A DNA stretch of 43,924 nt from an uncultured Bacilli bacterium (GTDB lineage: Bacteria; Bacillota_I; Bacilli_A; RF39; UBA660), in the NCBI GenBank assembly GCA_944332205.1, contig CALVJN010000012.1, positions 1-43,924 of the forward strand. Direction: 5' to 3'. The position numbers and the translations under genes are program-made. This document shows, one piece after another, positions 17,112 to 26,636 of this stretch (within the stretch, counting starts at the first letter, position 1; each line of letters starts with the position of its first letter). The notes under the pieces are model-generated. The model ran no database searches. It worked only from the letters and a program-made list of their open reading frames with translations, and was not told the origin of the DNA.

Positions 17112-17384
17112 GTAAATTATGTATAAAAAAGAGTATATATCATCATAAAATTAAAACTAAAATTCCAAGACACAATGGCAAAGTTGAAAGAAGTTACAGA
17201 AATGATAATGAAATATTTACAACGCTTTAAAATTCTACTTTCTTGAAGTTTTAAGATACCAAACAAAATTATACTTAAAAAGACTAAATAATATATCAAT
17301 GTTTGTTTTGAATTATAGAACACCTAATATATTTAGAACAAAAAATATTTAATTATCTTGAATTAATCTTCTATTTTTTGTTTC
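17112..17384 (+). pseudogene. Decayed transposase fragment, copy B
   Basis: Same element and orientation as copy A but slightly better preserved: IPRHNGKVERSYRNDNE, then, one frameshift later, LKFYFLEVLRYQTKLYLKR and NNISMFVLNYRTPN. This is the end of an integrase-core transposase with its catalytic Glu region. No N-terminal part is present. The region 17385-17593 to the right shows no gene. Confidence 0.8.
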
Positions 17385-17593
17385 ATTACACATAGTTATA
17401 TTTCTATTTTTTCAATTTTCTAATGGTTTGATTATTCTAAACGAAATTACCAAATAATTAAACGGTTATATTAATTGTGTTAAATTAAAAGAAATTGTTA
17501 ATGATAATTAATACCTATTATAGAAGGTTTGAATATGAATTTTATGATAAATAGATTTGTATAATAAAAATAAGAAAAACGTTAAAAATATAA

Positions 17594-17645
17594 GCAGGGT
17601 AACATGTCGCGTTTCCTTGTTTTATTAATAAATAAGTGATAAAAT
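17594..17645 (+). promoter_or_regulatory. Putative terminator and extended -10 promoter upstream of uvrB
   Basis: A hairpin with arms CAGGG (17595-17599) and CCTTG (17615-17619), then GTTTTATT, is followed by TGATAAAAT (17637-17645), an extended -10. The leader to uvrB would be about 155 bases and has no recognised element. Confidence 0.4.
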
Positions 17646-17805
17646 ATGTTATTAGAAATTATTTTGTATTGTTCGTTGCTATTTATTGTCATCTAGCAAA
17701 TTTGTAGTCAATATTTGTGTTTTAGTTAAAAGGAGATTTTGAAAGTCAAAAAATGAAATAGACATGAATTTTATGGCTGATAATAGTTATAGTAAGGAGG
17801 GTAAA

Positions 17806-19755
17806 ATGTTTAATTTAGTATCAAAGTATAAACCAAGTGGTGATCAACCGGAAGCAATTTATCAACTTGTTAAGGGAATTAAAGAAGGAAAGAAAAATCA
17901 AGTTTTATTAGGTGCAACGGGAACAGGAAAAACTTTTACTATTGCTAATGTTATTGCAGAAGTTGATAAGCCAACTTTAGTTTTAGCCCATAACAAGACT
18001 TTAGCAGGACAACTTTATTCTGAACTTAAAGAGTTGTTTCCTGATAATAGAGTAGAATATTTTGTAAGTTATTATGATTATTATCAACCAGAAGCATATG
18101 TACCATCTACTGATACTTATATTGAGAAGGACTCTTCTATCAATGATGAGATTGATGAATTAAGGCATGCTGCTACTAGTAGTTTATTGTCACGTCGCGA
18201 TGTTATTGTTGTTGCTAGTGTTTCTTGTATATATGGTATTGGTGAAGTTGAAGAATATCGTAGTAAGATGTTAACCTTATCTGTTGGTGATGTTGTTGAT
18301 CGTAATGTAATATTAAATAAATTGGTAGATATGCTATACGAAAGAAATGATTTTGATTTTAAAAGAGGAACTTTTAGAGTTAGAGGCGATGTTATTGAAA
18401 TAATTCCTGCTAGTGAACGTACTAATGGTATTAGAATAGAACTTTTTGGAGATGAAATTGATAGGATTAGTGAAATAGATACTTTAACAGGTGTTATTAA
18501 GAATAATAAGAAAAATGTTTCTATTTTTCCAGCTAGTCACTTTGTAACTAGTGATGATAAAATGCAAGAAGCTATTAAGAGAATTAGAAAAGAATTAGAA
18601 GATAGAATAAAATATTTTAAAGAAAATAATAAACTTTTAGAAGCTCAGAGAATTGAACAGAGAACTAATTATGATTTAGAAATGCTTAGTGAAACTGGCT
18701 TTTGTACTGGTGTTGAAAATTATTCTAGGCATATGGCTTTGCGTGGAGAGGGTGAAACTCCTACTTGCTTAATGGATTTTTTTGGAAATGATTATTTATT
18801 AGTTGTTGACGAATCACATGTTACAATTCCACAGGTTCGTGGAATGTATAATGGTGATAGAGCAAGAAAAATGAATCTTGTCGAGTATGGTTTTAGACTT
18901 CCTAGTGCACTTGATAATCGTCCTTTAAGATTTGAAGAATTTGAAAAGAAGATTAACCAAGCAATTTTTGTTTCTGCTACTCCTGGTGATTATGAGTTAG
19001 AAAAAACTAATAATGTTTTTGTTGAACAAATTATTAGACCAACTGGGCTTTTAGATCCGTTAATTGAAGTTAGACCTTCTTTAGGACAAATTGATGATTT
19101 AGTTGGAGAGATAAAAGACCGTACTAGAAAATCAGAACGTACTTTAATTACTACGCTGACAATAAAAATGGCTGAAGAACTTACTAATTATTTAAAAGAA
19201 TTAGATATTAAAGTTGCATATCTTCATACTGAAATAAAAACTTTGGAACGTTTAAGAATAATTAGAGATTTAAGACTTGGAAAATACGATTGTGTTGTAG
19301 GAATTAATCTATTACGTGAAGGAATAGATATTCCTGAGGTAAGTTTAATTGCTATTTTGGATGCTGATAAAGAAGGCTTTTTACGTAGTAGTAGAAGTTT
19401 AATTCAAACGATTGGTCGTTGTGCTAGAAATGAACACGGTATGTGTATCATGTATGCTGATAAAATTACTGATTCAATGGATTTTGCAATTAGAGAAACA
19501 AAAAGACGAAGAGCAATTCAAGAAGAATATAATAGAATTCATAATATTGTACCAAAGACAATTATAAAAGAAATTAGAGATTTAATTAGTAATATTGATG
19601 ATAGTAAAGATAAGAAGATAAAGACTACTAAGAAGGAACAAATAAAAAATATTGAGACAATTGAAAAAGAAATGAAAGAAGCTGCAAAAAATCTTGATTT
19701 TGAAAGAGCTATGGAGTTGCGTGATTTACTTTTTGAATTAAAGTCAGAGGTATAA
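17806..19755 (+). CDS. uvrB: Excinuclease ABC subunit B
   Basis: Damage-verifying helicase-like subunit of nucleotide excision repair. 649 residues. Seen: Walker [13 protein letters not shown], the beta-hairpin region [20 protein letters not shown] that clamps DNA, the DExH-type [11 protein letters not shown], helicase motif [13 protein letters not shown], and a C-terminal UVR motif ([19 protein letters not shown]) that binds UvrC. ATG 17806 is preferred over the in-frame ATG at 17764: AAGGAGG ends five bases before it and the protein then begins [15 protein letters not shown] as in orthologs. uvrA follows after one inserted radical SAM gene; in Bacillus the two are adjacent. Confidence 0.96.
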   Translation: MFNLVSKYKPSGDQPEAIYQLVKGIKEGKKNQVLLGATGTGKTFTIANVIAEVDKPTLVLAHNKTLAGQLYSELKELFPDNRVEYFVSYYDYYQPEAYVPSTDTYIEKDSSINDEIDELRHAATSSLLSRRDVIVVASVSCIYGIGEVEEYRSKMLTLSVGDVVDRNVILNKLVDMLYERNDFDFKRGTFRVRGDVIEIIPASERTNGIRIELFGDEIDRISEIDTLTGVIKNNKKNVSIFPASHFVTSDDKMQEAIKRIRKELEDRIKYFKENNKLLEAQRIEQRTNYDLEMLSETGFCTGVENYSRHMALRGEGETPTCLMDFFGNDYLLVVDESHVTIPQVRGMYNGDRARKMNLVEYGFRLPSALDNRPLRFEEFEKKINQAIFVSATPGDYELEKTNNVFVEQIIRPTGLLDPLIEVRPSLGQIDDLVGEIKDRTRKSERTLITTLTIKMAEELTNYLKELDIKVAYLHTEIKTLERLRIIRDLRLGKYDCVVGINLLREGIDIPEVSLIAILDADKEGFLRSSRSLIQTIGRCARNEHGMCIMYADKITDSMDFAIRETKRRRAIQEEYNRIHNIVPKTIIKEIRDLISNIDDSKDKKIKTTKKEQIKNIETIEKEMKEAAKNLDFERAMELRDLLFELKSEV

Positions 19756-19758
19756 TTT

Positions 19759-20601
19759 GTGAAAAAGAGATTTAAGAAAATATATATTGAAATAACTAAT
19801 CGTTGTAATCTTAATTGTTCTTTTTGTGGTAAGAATAAAAGAGATTATCGTGATATGTCGTTATCGGAGTTTGAATTAGTTATTAATAAAATAAAAAAAT
19901 ATACAGATTATATTTATCTTCATGTAAAAGGTGAACCTCTTTTATATAGTAATTTAGATAGTCTTTTATCTATTTGTGATAATACTAATATAAAAGTTAA
20001 TATAACTACAAATGGTGTATTTTTAAAAGAAAGATTAGCTATTCTTATGAATCATTTTTGTATTCGTCAAATAAATATTTCATTACATTCAGAAAATAAT
20101 AAGAAAAATTATTTTTTAGATGTTTTTTCTTCTGGAAAAGTTTTATCCACAAAAATGTTTATAAGTTATCGTATATGGGATTTAGAAGAATATAAATTAA
20201 ATAAAAAATCCACAGAAATTGTTAATAAAATTATTGAATTTTATAATTTATCACCAGTTATTGTTGATAAACTTTATAATGATAAAAATATTAAGATAGC
20301 AAGTAATACTTTTGTTAATAAAGAGAATATTTTTACTTGGCCAGATGTCAATAATGATATTTTAGTAGATGGTTTTTGTTATGGATTAAAAACTCATATA
20401 GCAATTTTGTCTAATGGTGATATTGTTCCTTGTTGTTTAGATGCAAATGGTGAAATAAAGCTTGGAAATATTTTTGAAGATTCTTTGGATGATGTTTTAA
20501 ATAGTGATACTTATAGAACTTTGTTAAGAAGTTTCGAAAATAATAAGGCATTACATCCTTTGTGTAAAAGCTGTAATTTTAAAAATAGATTTAATAAATA
20601 G
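19759..20601 (+). CDS. Radical SAM protein with SPASM-like C-terminus
   Basis: 280 residues. The [4Fe-4S]/SAM cysteines are in TNRCNLNCSFC (residues 16, 20, 23, CxxxCxxC). A second cysteine set at the C-terminus, VPCCLDANGEIKLGN and LCKSCNFKNRF, resembles a SPASM or twitch auxiliary-cluster domain. Such enzymes modify peptides, proteins or cofactors by radical chemistry and are oxygen-sensitive, which fits an anaerobe. GTG at 19759 starts three bases after uvrB, with GAGGT as SD. No precursor peptide gene or partner lies nearby, so the substrate is unknown. Lodged between uvrB and uvrA, it is likely co-transcribed with uvrB. Confidence 0.85.
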   Translation: MKKRFKKIYIEITNRCNLNCSFCGKNKRDYRDMSLSEFELVINKIKKYTDYIYLHVKGEPLLYSNLDSLLSICDNTNIKVNITTNGVFLKERLAILMNHFCIRQINISLHSENNKKNYFLDVFSSGKVLSTKMFISYRIWDLEEYKLNKKSTEIVNKIIEFYNLSPVIVDKLYNDKNIKIASNTFVNKENIFTWPDVNNDILVDGFCYGLKTHIAILSNGDIVPCCLDANGEIKLGNIFEDSLDDVLNSDTYRTLLRSFENNKALHPLCKSCNFKNRFNK

Positions 20602-20612
20602 TTTTTTTGTAG

Positions 20613-20618
20613 TATAAT
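20613..20618 (+). promoter_or_regulatory. -10 element for uvrA
   Basis: TATAAT 26 bases before the uvrA ATG, preceded by seven T (20602-20608) after the radical SAM stop. No clear hairpin or -35 was seen. Confidence 0.45.
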
Positions 20619-20643
20619 AATAGAACTTTATGAGGTGATATTT

Positions 20644-23451
20644 ATGGATAAAATAGTTATAAAGGGTGCAAGAGAAAATAATTTGAAAAATGTAGATTTA
20701 GAGCTTCCTAAAAATAAATTGATTGTTATGACAGGTGTTTCTGGAAGCGGTAAGAGTAGTTTAGCTTTTGATACAATTTATGCTGAAGGCCAAAGAAGAT
20801 ATGTTGAAAGTCTTTCTGCTTATGCTAGACAATTTTTAGGTGGAACAGAAAAGCCAGATGTCGATTCTATTGAAGGATTGTCTCCTTCTATTAGTATTGA
20901 TCAAAAAACGACAAGTAATAATCCTCGTAGTACTGTAGGAACAGTAACAGAAATATATGATTATTTGCGTCTTTTATATGCGCGTATTGGTGTTCCAATG
21001 TGTCCTGTCCATCATATTCCGATAAAGGGACAAAGCATTGAAGAGATGGTAAATAAGTTGTTAGAATATCCGATTGGAACAAAGATGATAGTTTTGTCTC
21101 CTGTAGTTCATGGGGAAAAAGGTACACACAAAGAGTTGTTGGAAAAGTTAAAAGCTGATGGTTATGTTAGAGTACGTGTAAATGGAGAAATGCAAGATCT
21201 AGATGATAATTTAACTTTTGAGAAAAATATTAAAGATACAATTGATGTTGTTGTTGATAGATTAGTTATAAAAGAAGATATAAGGGGAAGATTATTTGAA
21301 TCCTTAGAAAATGCGGTTAAATTATCTAATGGAAAAGTAGTTATTGACATAGTTGGCGATAAAGAAATTTTGTTTTCTGAGTTGTATGCTTGTCCGTATT
21401 GTGAATTTTCTCTTCCTGAACTTGAACCTCGCCTATTTAGCTTTAATGCACCATATGGTGCTTGTCCTGATTGTAAAGGATTAGGAATTAAGCTTACTAT
21501 AAATCCTGATTTAGTAATTCCAGATAAGGATAAGTCTTTAAATGAGGGATGTATAGTTACTTTAAGTGATGACCAAGAAGGTATTTATTATAAAAGATTG
21601 GAAGCTGTTTGTAAGCATTATAAAATTAATATGAATAAACCTTTTAAAAAGCTTACTAAGGATGAACAAAATATAATAATGTATGGTTCTCCTGATATAA
21701 TTAATTTTAAATATAGTACTAAAAGTGGTAATCAATATAATCAAAATGATTTTTATGAAGGGGTCATAAATAATTTACAACGTAGATATATGGAGACTTC
21801 CAGTTCTTGGATAAGAGAATGGTTGGAAAATTATATGGTTGAGTCAGTTTGTGAAACATGTAATGGTGCTAGATTAGATTCTAAGGTTTTATCAGTTTTG
21901 GTTGGTGGTAAAAATATTTATGAGCTTACATGTCTTAGTATAGATAAAATTTTAGATTTCTTTAATAAGTTAAAATTATCAAAATCTCAAGAAGAAATAT
22001 CAGGTTTATTAATAAAAGAAATTAAAAATAGATTGAATTTTTTAATAAATGTGGGATTAGATTATCTTACTTTAAGCAGAATGGCAGGAAGTCTTTCTGG
22101 GGGAGAAGCTCAAAGGATTAGATTAGCAACTCAAATTGGTTCACGTCTTACCGGAGTTTTATATGTTTTGGATGAGCCTTCTATTGGTCTTCATCAACGT
22201 GATAATCAAAAGTTAATTAATTCACTTTTAGAGATGCGTGATTTAGGAAATACTTTGATTGTTGTTGAGCATGATACAGATACAATGCTTGCAGCTGATT
22301 ATTTAGTAGATGTTGGACCAAAAGCTGGCGATGAAGGAGGATATATCGTTGCTAGTGGAACGCCACAAGAAGTTATGATGAATGATAATAGTATTACTGG
22401 AAGATATTTGAGTGGCAAAGAAAAGATAGAAGTTCCTAATTCTAGAAGAAAGGGAAATGGAAAATATATTGAAGTTATTGGTGCTTGTGAGAATAATTTA
22501 AAGAATATTGATGTTAAATTTCCTTTAGGTACATATACTTGTGTTACGGGTGTTTCAGGAAGTGGTAAAAGTAGTTTAGTTATGCGTATACTTTCTTGTG
22601 CTGCAATGAGGTATATATATAAGTCTAAAGATATTCCAGGGAAACATAAAAAAATAAAAGGATTTGAAAATATCGATAAAATTGTTGAAATTACTCAAAA
22701 TCCAATTGGTAGAACTCCGAGAAGTAATCCAGCTACTTATACTGGTGTTTTTGATGATATTAGAGATTTATATACAAATACAAAAGAAGCTAAGATGTAT
22801 GGGTTTGAAAAAAATCGTTTCTCTTTTAATGTTAAAGGAGGAAGATGTGAAGCGTGTCGTGGTGATGGTGTTAAGAAAATAGAAATGCATTTTTTACCAG
22901 ATGTTTATATTCCTTGTGAAGTTTGTCATGGTACTAGATATAATAGTGAAACTTTAAACATAAGATATAAAGGTAAAAATATTGCCGATGTTTTAAATAT
23001 GCGAGTTAGTGAAGCTTTAGAATTTTTTGAAAATGTTCCGAAAATTAAAGCAAAATTACAAGTTTTAGAAGATGTTGGTTTAGGATATGTTAAGTTAGGG
23101 CAAAGTGCTACTACTTTATCAGGAGGAGAAGCCGGTCGTGTAAAACTGGCAAAAGAGCTTCAGAAAAAAGCAACTGGTAAAACATTATTTATTATGGATG
23201 AACCAACAACAGGACTTCATTCTGAAGATATTAAAAGACTTCTTGCAATTATTCAAAAAATAGTAGATAATAATGATACAGTGATAGTAATTGAACATAA
23301 TCTAGATATGATAAAATGTGCTGATTATATTATTGATATTGGGCCTCTTGGTGGAGATGCCGGTGGTAATATTGTTGCTCTTGGAACTCCAGAAGAAGTT
23401 TCAAATGTTAAAGAATCTTATACAGGTGAATTTTTGAAGAAGATTCTATAG
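20644..23451 (+). CDS. uvrA: Excinuclease ABC subunit A
   Basis: DNA-damage-recognising ABC ATPase of nucleotide excision repair, 935 residues. Two ATPase modules: Walker A GVSGSGKSSLAFDTIYAEG and GVSGSGKSSLVMRIL, signatures SLSGGEAQRIRLA and TLSGGEAGRVKLA. Zinc modules are intact: CPYCEFSLPELEPRLFSF with CPDC, and CEACRGDGVKK with CEVC. The segment near residue 685 reads QNPIGRTPRSNPATYTG, a one-residue variant of the canonical QSPIGRTPRSNPATYTG. ATG 20644 is used with GAGGTGAT before it; the GTG at 20635 lies inside that site. The next gene starts eight bases after the stop. Confidence 0.96.
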   Translation: MDKIVIKGARENNLKNVDLELPKNKLIVMTGVSGSGKSSLAFDTIYAEGQRRYVESLSAYARQFLGGTEKPDVDSIEGLSPSISIDQKTTSNNPRSTVGTVTEIYDYLRLLYARIGVPMCPVHHIPIKGQSIEEMVNKLLEYPIGTKMIVLSPVVHGEKGTHKELLEKLKADGYVRVRVNGEMQDLDDNLTFEKNIKDTIDVVVDRLVIKEDIRGRLFESLENAVKLSNGKVVIDIVGDKEILFSELYACPYCEFSLPELEPRLFSFNAPYGACPDCKGLGIKLTINPDLVIPDKDKSLNEGCIVTLSDDQEGIYYKRLEAVCKHYKINMNKPFKKLTKDEQNIIMYGSPDIINFKYSTKSGNQYNQNDFYEGVINNLQRRYMETSSSWIREWLENYMVESVCETCNGARLDSKVLSVLVGGKNIYELTCLSIDKILDFFNKLKLSKSQEEISGLLIKEIKNRLNFLINVGLDYLTLSRMAGSLSGGEAQRIRLATQIGSRLTGVLYVLDEPSIGLHQRDNQKLINSLLEMRDLGNTLIVVEHDTDTMLAADYLVDVGPKAGDEGGYIVASGTPQEVMMNDNSITGRYLSGKEKIEVPNSRRKGNGKYIEVIGACENNLKNIDVKFPLGTYTCVTGVSGSGKSSLVMRILSCAAMRYIYKSKDIPGKHKKIKGFENIDKIVEITQNPIGRTPRSNPATYTGVFDDIRDLYTNTKEAKMYGFEKNRFSFNVKGGRCEACRGDGVKKIEMHFLPDVYIPCEVCHGTRYNSETLNIRYKGKNIADVLNMRVSEALEFFENVPKIKAKLQVLEDVGLGYVKLGQSATTLSGGEAGRVKLAKELQKKATGKTLFIMDEPTTGLHSEDIKRLLAIIQKIVDNNDTVIVIEHNLDMIKCADYIIDIGPLGGDAGGNIVALGTPEEVSNVKESYTGEFLKKIL

Positions 23452-23459
23452 GAGGAATT

Positions 23460-23888
23460 ATGAAATTAGTTGTTGCTAAAAAGGGTAAAAATGCTGTTAG
23501 AATTAATAAATTTTTTGAGTTTGTATTATATGTTATTACCTATACAATAGCATTTCTTATTTTGGAAGCTTTTTTTGATAGTTTTCAAATAAGTAATGAT
23601 TATAAAAGCTTATATTCAGTGCTAGCTGTTTGCATTATTTATGTATTAGATCAGGCTGTTAAACCAGTTTTAGTAACACTTACAATTCCAATTACGGGAT
23701 TAACTTTTGGACTATTTTATTTTGTTATTAATACTTTAATATTGAAAATTACTGATTGGTTAATGGGACCTAAACTTAATTTTACCGATATTTGGATTTT
23801 GTTCTTTATTGCAGTTTTGTTATCTATTATTAATTTTATAATTGAAGAAGTTATTATAAAACCTCTTGTAAAGAAGGCAAAGAAATGA
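23460..23888 (+). CDS. YvlD-like / phage-holin-4-superfamily membrane protein
   Basis: 142 residues with four hydrophobic helices (about 20-42, 50-68, 72-95, 108-130). The conserved loop VKPVLVTLTIPITGLTFGLF matches the NPILxLLTLPITILTLGLF pattern of Phage_holin_4_2/YvlD proteins. The name is historical; chromosomal members are not proven holins, and in Bacillus yvlD also lies near uvrBA. Function unknown. GGAGGA precedes the ATG, and its end overlaps lgt in ATGA. Confidence 0.75.
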   Translation: MKLVVAKKGKNAVRINKFFEFVLYVITYTIAFLILEAFFDSFQISNDYKSLYSVLAVCIIYVLDQAVKPVLVTLTIPITGLTFGLFYFVINTLILKITDWLMGPKLNFTDIWILFFIAVLLSIINFIIEEVIIKPLVKKAKK

Positions 23889-24691
23889 GTAGAGTGGCTA
23901 TTGATTTAGGGTTTATTCAAATATATTGGTATTCTATATGCATAATTATTGGAATGTCTATTGGTATGTGGTTTGTTTTTAAGGAAGCTAAGAGAAAACA
24001 TATTAATGAAGATGTTATGACTAGTATAATTTTTAATACGATTATATGGGCAATCATTGGTGCAAGATTATATTATGTGGTATTTAATTTACCTTATTAT
24101 AGCAAACATGTTTTAGAAATTTTTGAAATTTGGAATGGCGGTTTAGCTATTCATGGCGGTATTTTATTTGGTACCCTTTATGTTATTTATTTTACTAAGA
24201 AACATAAGCTAAAAACATTAAGAGTTATGGATATTTGTGCTGTTGGGCTTATTATTGGGCAAATTTTTGGACGTTGGGGGAATTTTTTTAATGGAGAAGC
24301 TTATGGACCGGTTGTTAGCAAATCTTTTTTAGAAAGCTTAATGTTACCAAGATTTATTATTGATGGTATGTATATAAATGGCGTTTATCATCATCCGACT
24401 TTTTTGTATGAATCTGTTTGGAATTTTATTGGATTCATTTTGATGCTTGTTTTTCGTAAGTTTAAATATATTAAAGAAGGTCAAATTACAGGTTTTTATT
24501 TGATGTGGTATTCTCTAGGAAGATTTTATATTGAGTCTCTTAGAATGGATAGTTTGTTGTTTGGAGAATTTAAAGTTGCTCAATTGGTTTCTGTTGTAAT
24601 GTTTTTAATTGGATTTTTCTTAATTATTTTTAGAATGCGTACTTCTAAGTTCGATTATTTATATAATAAGGAGGAAAATAATGAATTTTAA
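23885..24691 (+). CDS. lgt: Prolipoprotein diacylglyceryl transferase
   Basis: Seven-helix membrane enzyme that moves diacylglyceryl from phosphatidylglycerol to the lipobox cysteine of prolipoproteins. 268 residues. The signature GRWGNFFNGEAYG is present, with NGGLAIHGG (including the essential His region) and HHPTFLYESVWN. It overlaps the preceding membrane protein by four bases and the following reductase gene by 11, so all are in one operon starting at uvrA. Its presence implies that the cell makes lipoproteins. Confidence 0.95.
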   Translation: MSRVAIDLGFIQIYWYSICIIIGMSIGMWFVFKEAKRKHINEDVMTSIIFNTIIWAIIGARLYYVVFNLPYYSKHVLEIFEIWNGGLAIHGGILFGTLYVIYFTKKHKLKTLRVMDICAVGLIIGQIFGRWGNFFNGEAYGPVVSKSFLESLMLPRFIIDGMYINGVYHHPTFLYESVWNFIGFILMLVFRKFKYIKEGQITGFYLMWYSLGRFYIESLRMDSLLFGEFKVAQLVSVVMFLIGFFLIIFRMRTSKFDYLYNKEENNEF

Positions 24692-25574
24692 AGTTGGTAT
24701 AATTGGGTCAGGAGTTGCTGGTATGACACTTGCTATTTATTTAAAAAGAGCAGGTATTGATTTTGTTTTAATCGAAGCAAAAAGACCGGGTGGACAAATT
24801 AATTTTGCTCCTTTAGTTGAAAATTTTCCTAGTTATGAAAGAATTTCGGGAAGAGAACTTTCACAAAAAATATATAATCAAGTAAAAGCATTAAATGTTA
24901 ATTATATTAATGATGAAGTTATTAGTATTGAAAAAGATAAAAAAAAATATAAGTTAAAAATGAAAAAAAATGAAGATATTGTTGTAGATACTATTTTTAT
25001 TGCTACTGGTAAGAAAATAAAAAAATTGGATATTCCAAATGTTAATGATTTTGTTGGTGTTGGACTTAGTTATTGTGCTACCTGCGATGGAATGTTTTTT
25101 GCTGATAAAGATGTTTTAGTAGTAGGTGATACTAATAAAGCTTTAGAAGAATCTTTATATTTAGCTGGTATTTGTCGTAAAGTGATAATTCTTTGTAAAA
25201 ATGATAAAATTCAAGCTGATGATTTTTATAGAAAAAAAGTAGAATCTAAAGAAAATATTGAAATAATTTATAATGCAATTTTGAAAAATTTAGTTAAAGA
25301 TGATGTTTTGAAAGAAGCTATTATTGAAAAAGATGGAAAAGAAGAAGTATTAAGTATATCTGGTTGTTTTGCTTATGTTGGTTACCTTCCTAATACCGAA
25401 TTATTTAAAAAACTAGTTAAATTAGATGGAGATAATTATATTGTTGTTGATGATAAGATGCGTACTAGTGAAGATAATATTTATGCAGTAGGTGATGTTA
25501 ATAATAGAAAAATTTTTCAATTGCTTACAGCAATGAATGATGCTGTGGTAGCAGCAAATGATTATTTAAAATAA
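24681..25574 (+). CDS. Thioredoxin-reductase-like FAD flavoprotein with altered NADPH site
   Basis: 297 residues. The FAD motif GIIGSGVAGMT, the FAD-proximal PGGQI, the redox pair CATCDG near residue 133 and the C-terminal YAVGDVNNRKIFQLLTAMNDA are those of TrxB. The NADPH domain is unusual: the expected GGGxSA reads GDTNKA, and the HRRxxxRA motif that binds the 2'-phosphate is missing (ILCKNDKIQADDFYRK instead). Ferredoxin-dependent flavin thioredoxin reductases of clostridia and 'deeply rooted' reductases also lack these motifs. The electron donor is therefore uncertain. AAGGAGG precedes the ATG. It may still be the cell's only TrxB; no thioredoxin gene is nearby. Confidence 0.82.
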   Translation: MNFKVGIIGSGVAGMTLAIYLKRAGIDFVLIEAKRPGGQINFAPLVENFPSYERISGRELSQKIYNQVKALNVNYINDEVISIEKDKKKYKLKMKKNEDIVVDTIFIATGKKIKKLDIPNVNDFVGVGLSYCATCDGMFFADKDVLVVGDTNKALEESLYLAGICRKVIILCKNDKIQADDFYRKKVESKENIEIIYNAILKNLVKDDVLKEAIIEKDGKEEVLSISGCFAYVGYLPNTELFKKLVKLDGDNYIVVDDKMRTSEDNIYAVGDVNNRKIFQLLTAMNDAVVAANDYLK

Positions 25575-25587
25575 TTTTTAAAATTAA

Positions 25588-25616
25588 TTGACTTATATAG
25601 ATATTTGTGTTATTTT
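25588..25616 (+). promoter_or_regulatory. Promoter of secE-nusG
   Basis: TTGACT (25588-25593), 17-base spacer, TATTTT (25611-25616). No rpmG precedes secE, unlike many Firmicutes. Confidence 0.7.
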
Positions 25617-25669
25617 ATTGTCGACACAGATAGGTGTTTTTATTTTGGTAAAATAAGGATGTGATATTC

Positions 25670-25939
25670 ATGGTTAGTAAAAAAACTAAGGTTGAAGATA
25701 AAAAAAATAAGTCTTCTAATTCAATTAAAACAAAATCTAGTAAGAAAGTAGTTGAAAAAAAAGAATCTAAATTAAAAAATTGGTTTAAAGGAGTTATTTC
25801 AGAATTTAAGAAAGTAAGATGGCCAAATAAAAAGGAAATGATAAAATATTCAATTGCTACTATTGTATTTATAATTTTCTTTGCATTATTTTTCTATTTA
25901 ATAGAAGTAATTATTTATTTTATTAAGCAATCGATGTAG
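25670..25939 (+). CDS. secE: Preprotein translocase subunit SecE
   Basis: Clamp subunit of the SecYEG channel. 89 residues: a Lys/Ser-rich N-terminal extension (about 1-38), the amphipathic segment WFKGVISEFKKVRWPNKKEM that is the family hallmark, and one membrane helix (about 63-86). ATG 25670 is chosen with AAGGA upstream; the GTG at 25661 sits too close to that site. nusG follows 10 bases later. Confidence 0.93.
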   Translation: MVSKKTKVEDKKNKSSNSIKTKSSKKVVEKKESKLKNWFKGVISEFKKVRWPNKKEMIKYSIATIVFIIFFALFFYLIEVIIYFIKQSM

Positions 25940-25949
25940 AGGTGATATT

Positions 25950-26489
25950 ATGGATAAGCAATGGTATGTTGTTAATACTTATTCTGGACATGAGAATAAG
26001 GTTAAAGAAAAATTAGAGATGCGTGCTAATTCTATGGATATGAAAGATTATATTTTTAGAGTTATTATTCCTGAGCAAAAAGAAATTGAGACTAAAGATG
26101 GTGTTTCAAAAGAAAAAGTTAAGAAAATGTTCCCAGGTTATATTTTAGTGGAAATGGTTATGAGTGATGAAGCTTGGTATGTTGTAAGAAATACTCCTGG
26201 TGTTACTGGATTTATCGGTTCAAGTGGAAAAGGTGCTAAGCCTACACCATTACAACCATACGAAGTTGATAATATTTTAAGAAATATGGGTATTAGTAGA
26301 CTTGATGTTGATAAAGAGTTAGAAATAGGTGCAAAAGTTAAAATTATTGCTGGAGCATTTACAGGTATGTATGGTACTATCGAGTCATTGGATTTACCAA
26401 ATCAAAAATTAGTACTTAATGTTGATCTTTTTGGACAAGAAACTTCAGTAGAAGTAGAATTATCACAAATTGAACTTGCAAATAATTAA
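25950..26489 (+). CDS. nusG: Transcription termination/antitermination factor NusG
   Basis: 179 residues with an NGN domain (WYVVNTYSGHENKVKEKLEMR, and KMFPGYILVEM that contacts the RNA polymerase clamp) and a C-terminal KOW domain (KIIAGAFTGMYGTIESLD). It modulates pausing and links RNA polymerase to Rho or the ribosome. AGAGGTGAT precedes the ATG. A separate promoter for rplK lies just after its stop. Confidence 0.96.
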   Translation: MDKQWYVVNTYSGHENKVKEKLEMRANSMDMKDYIFRVIIPEQKEIETKDGVSKEKVKKMFPGYILVEMVMSDEAWYVVRNTPGVTGFIGSSGKGAKPTPLQPYEVDNILRNMGISRLDVDKELEIGAKVKIIAGAFTGMYGTIESLDLPNQKLVLNVDLFGQETSVEVELSQIELANN

Positions 26490-26495
26490 AAATAC

Positions 26496-26524
26496 TTGCA
26501 AAAATATTAAAAAAATGGTATTAT
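26496..26524 (+). promoter_or_regulatory. Promoter of rplK-rplA
   Basis: TTGCAA (26496-26501), 17-base spacer, TATTAT (26519-26524), just downstream of nusG. Confidence 0.72.
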
Positions 26525-26555
26525 CAAATGGCTATATTTGATATATAGATTAATT

Positions 26556-26607
26556 AGTGGGAAGCGAAAAAAAGCGCATATAGGCGGACAAAGCTATTTG
26601 GACCACT
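26556..26607 (+). promoter_or_regulatory. Structured leader of rplK
   Basis: AGTGG (26556-26560) can pair with CCACT (26603-26607), enclosing smaller pairings such as GCG with CGC at 26564-26577. A GTGGGA stretch also occurs in the rplA leader. It may be a site for autoregulation by L1 or L11, as in other bacteria; this is inferred from position and partial resemblance only. Confidence 0.4.
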
Positions 26608-26636
26608 CGCGAAAACTAAAATAGGAGGTGTTTTTC

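Noticed and set aside
17117-17323. 68-codon minus-strand frame
   Set aside because: It is antisense to the decayed transposase copy B and has no protein-like features.
23460-23888. Phage holin as sign of a prophage
   Set aside because: The YvlD-like family is chromosomal and often near uvrA; no other phage genes are present.
26496-26636. Riboswitch before rplK
   Set aside because: No known riboswitch core was seen; a ribosomal-protein leader is the simpler reading.
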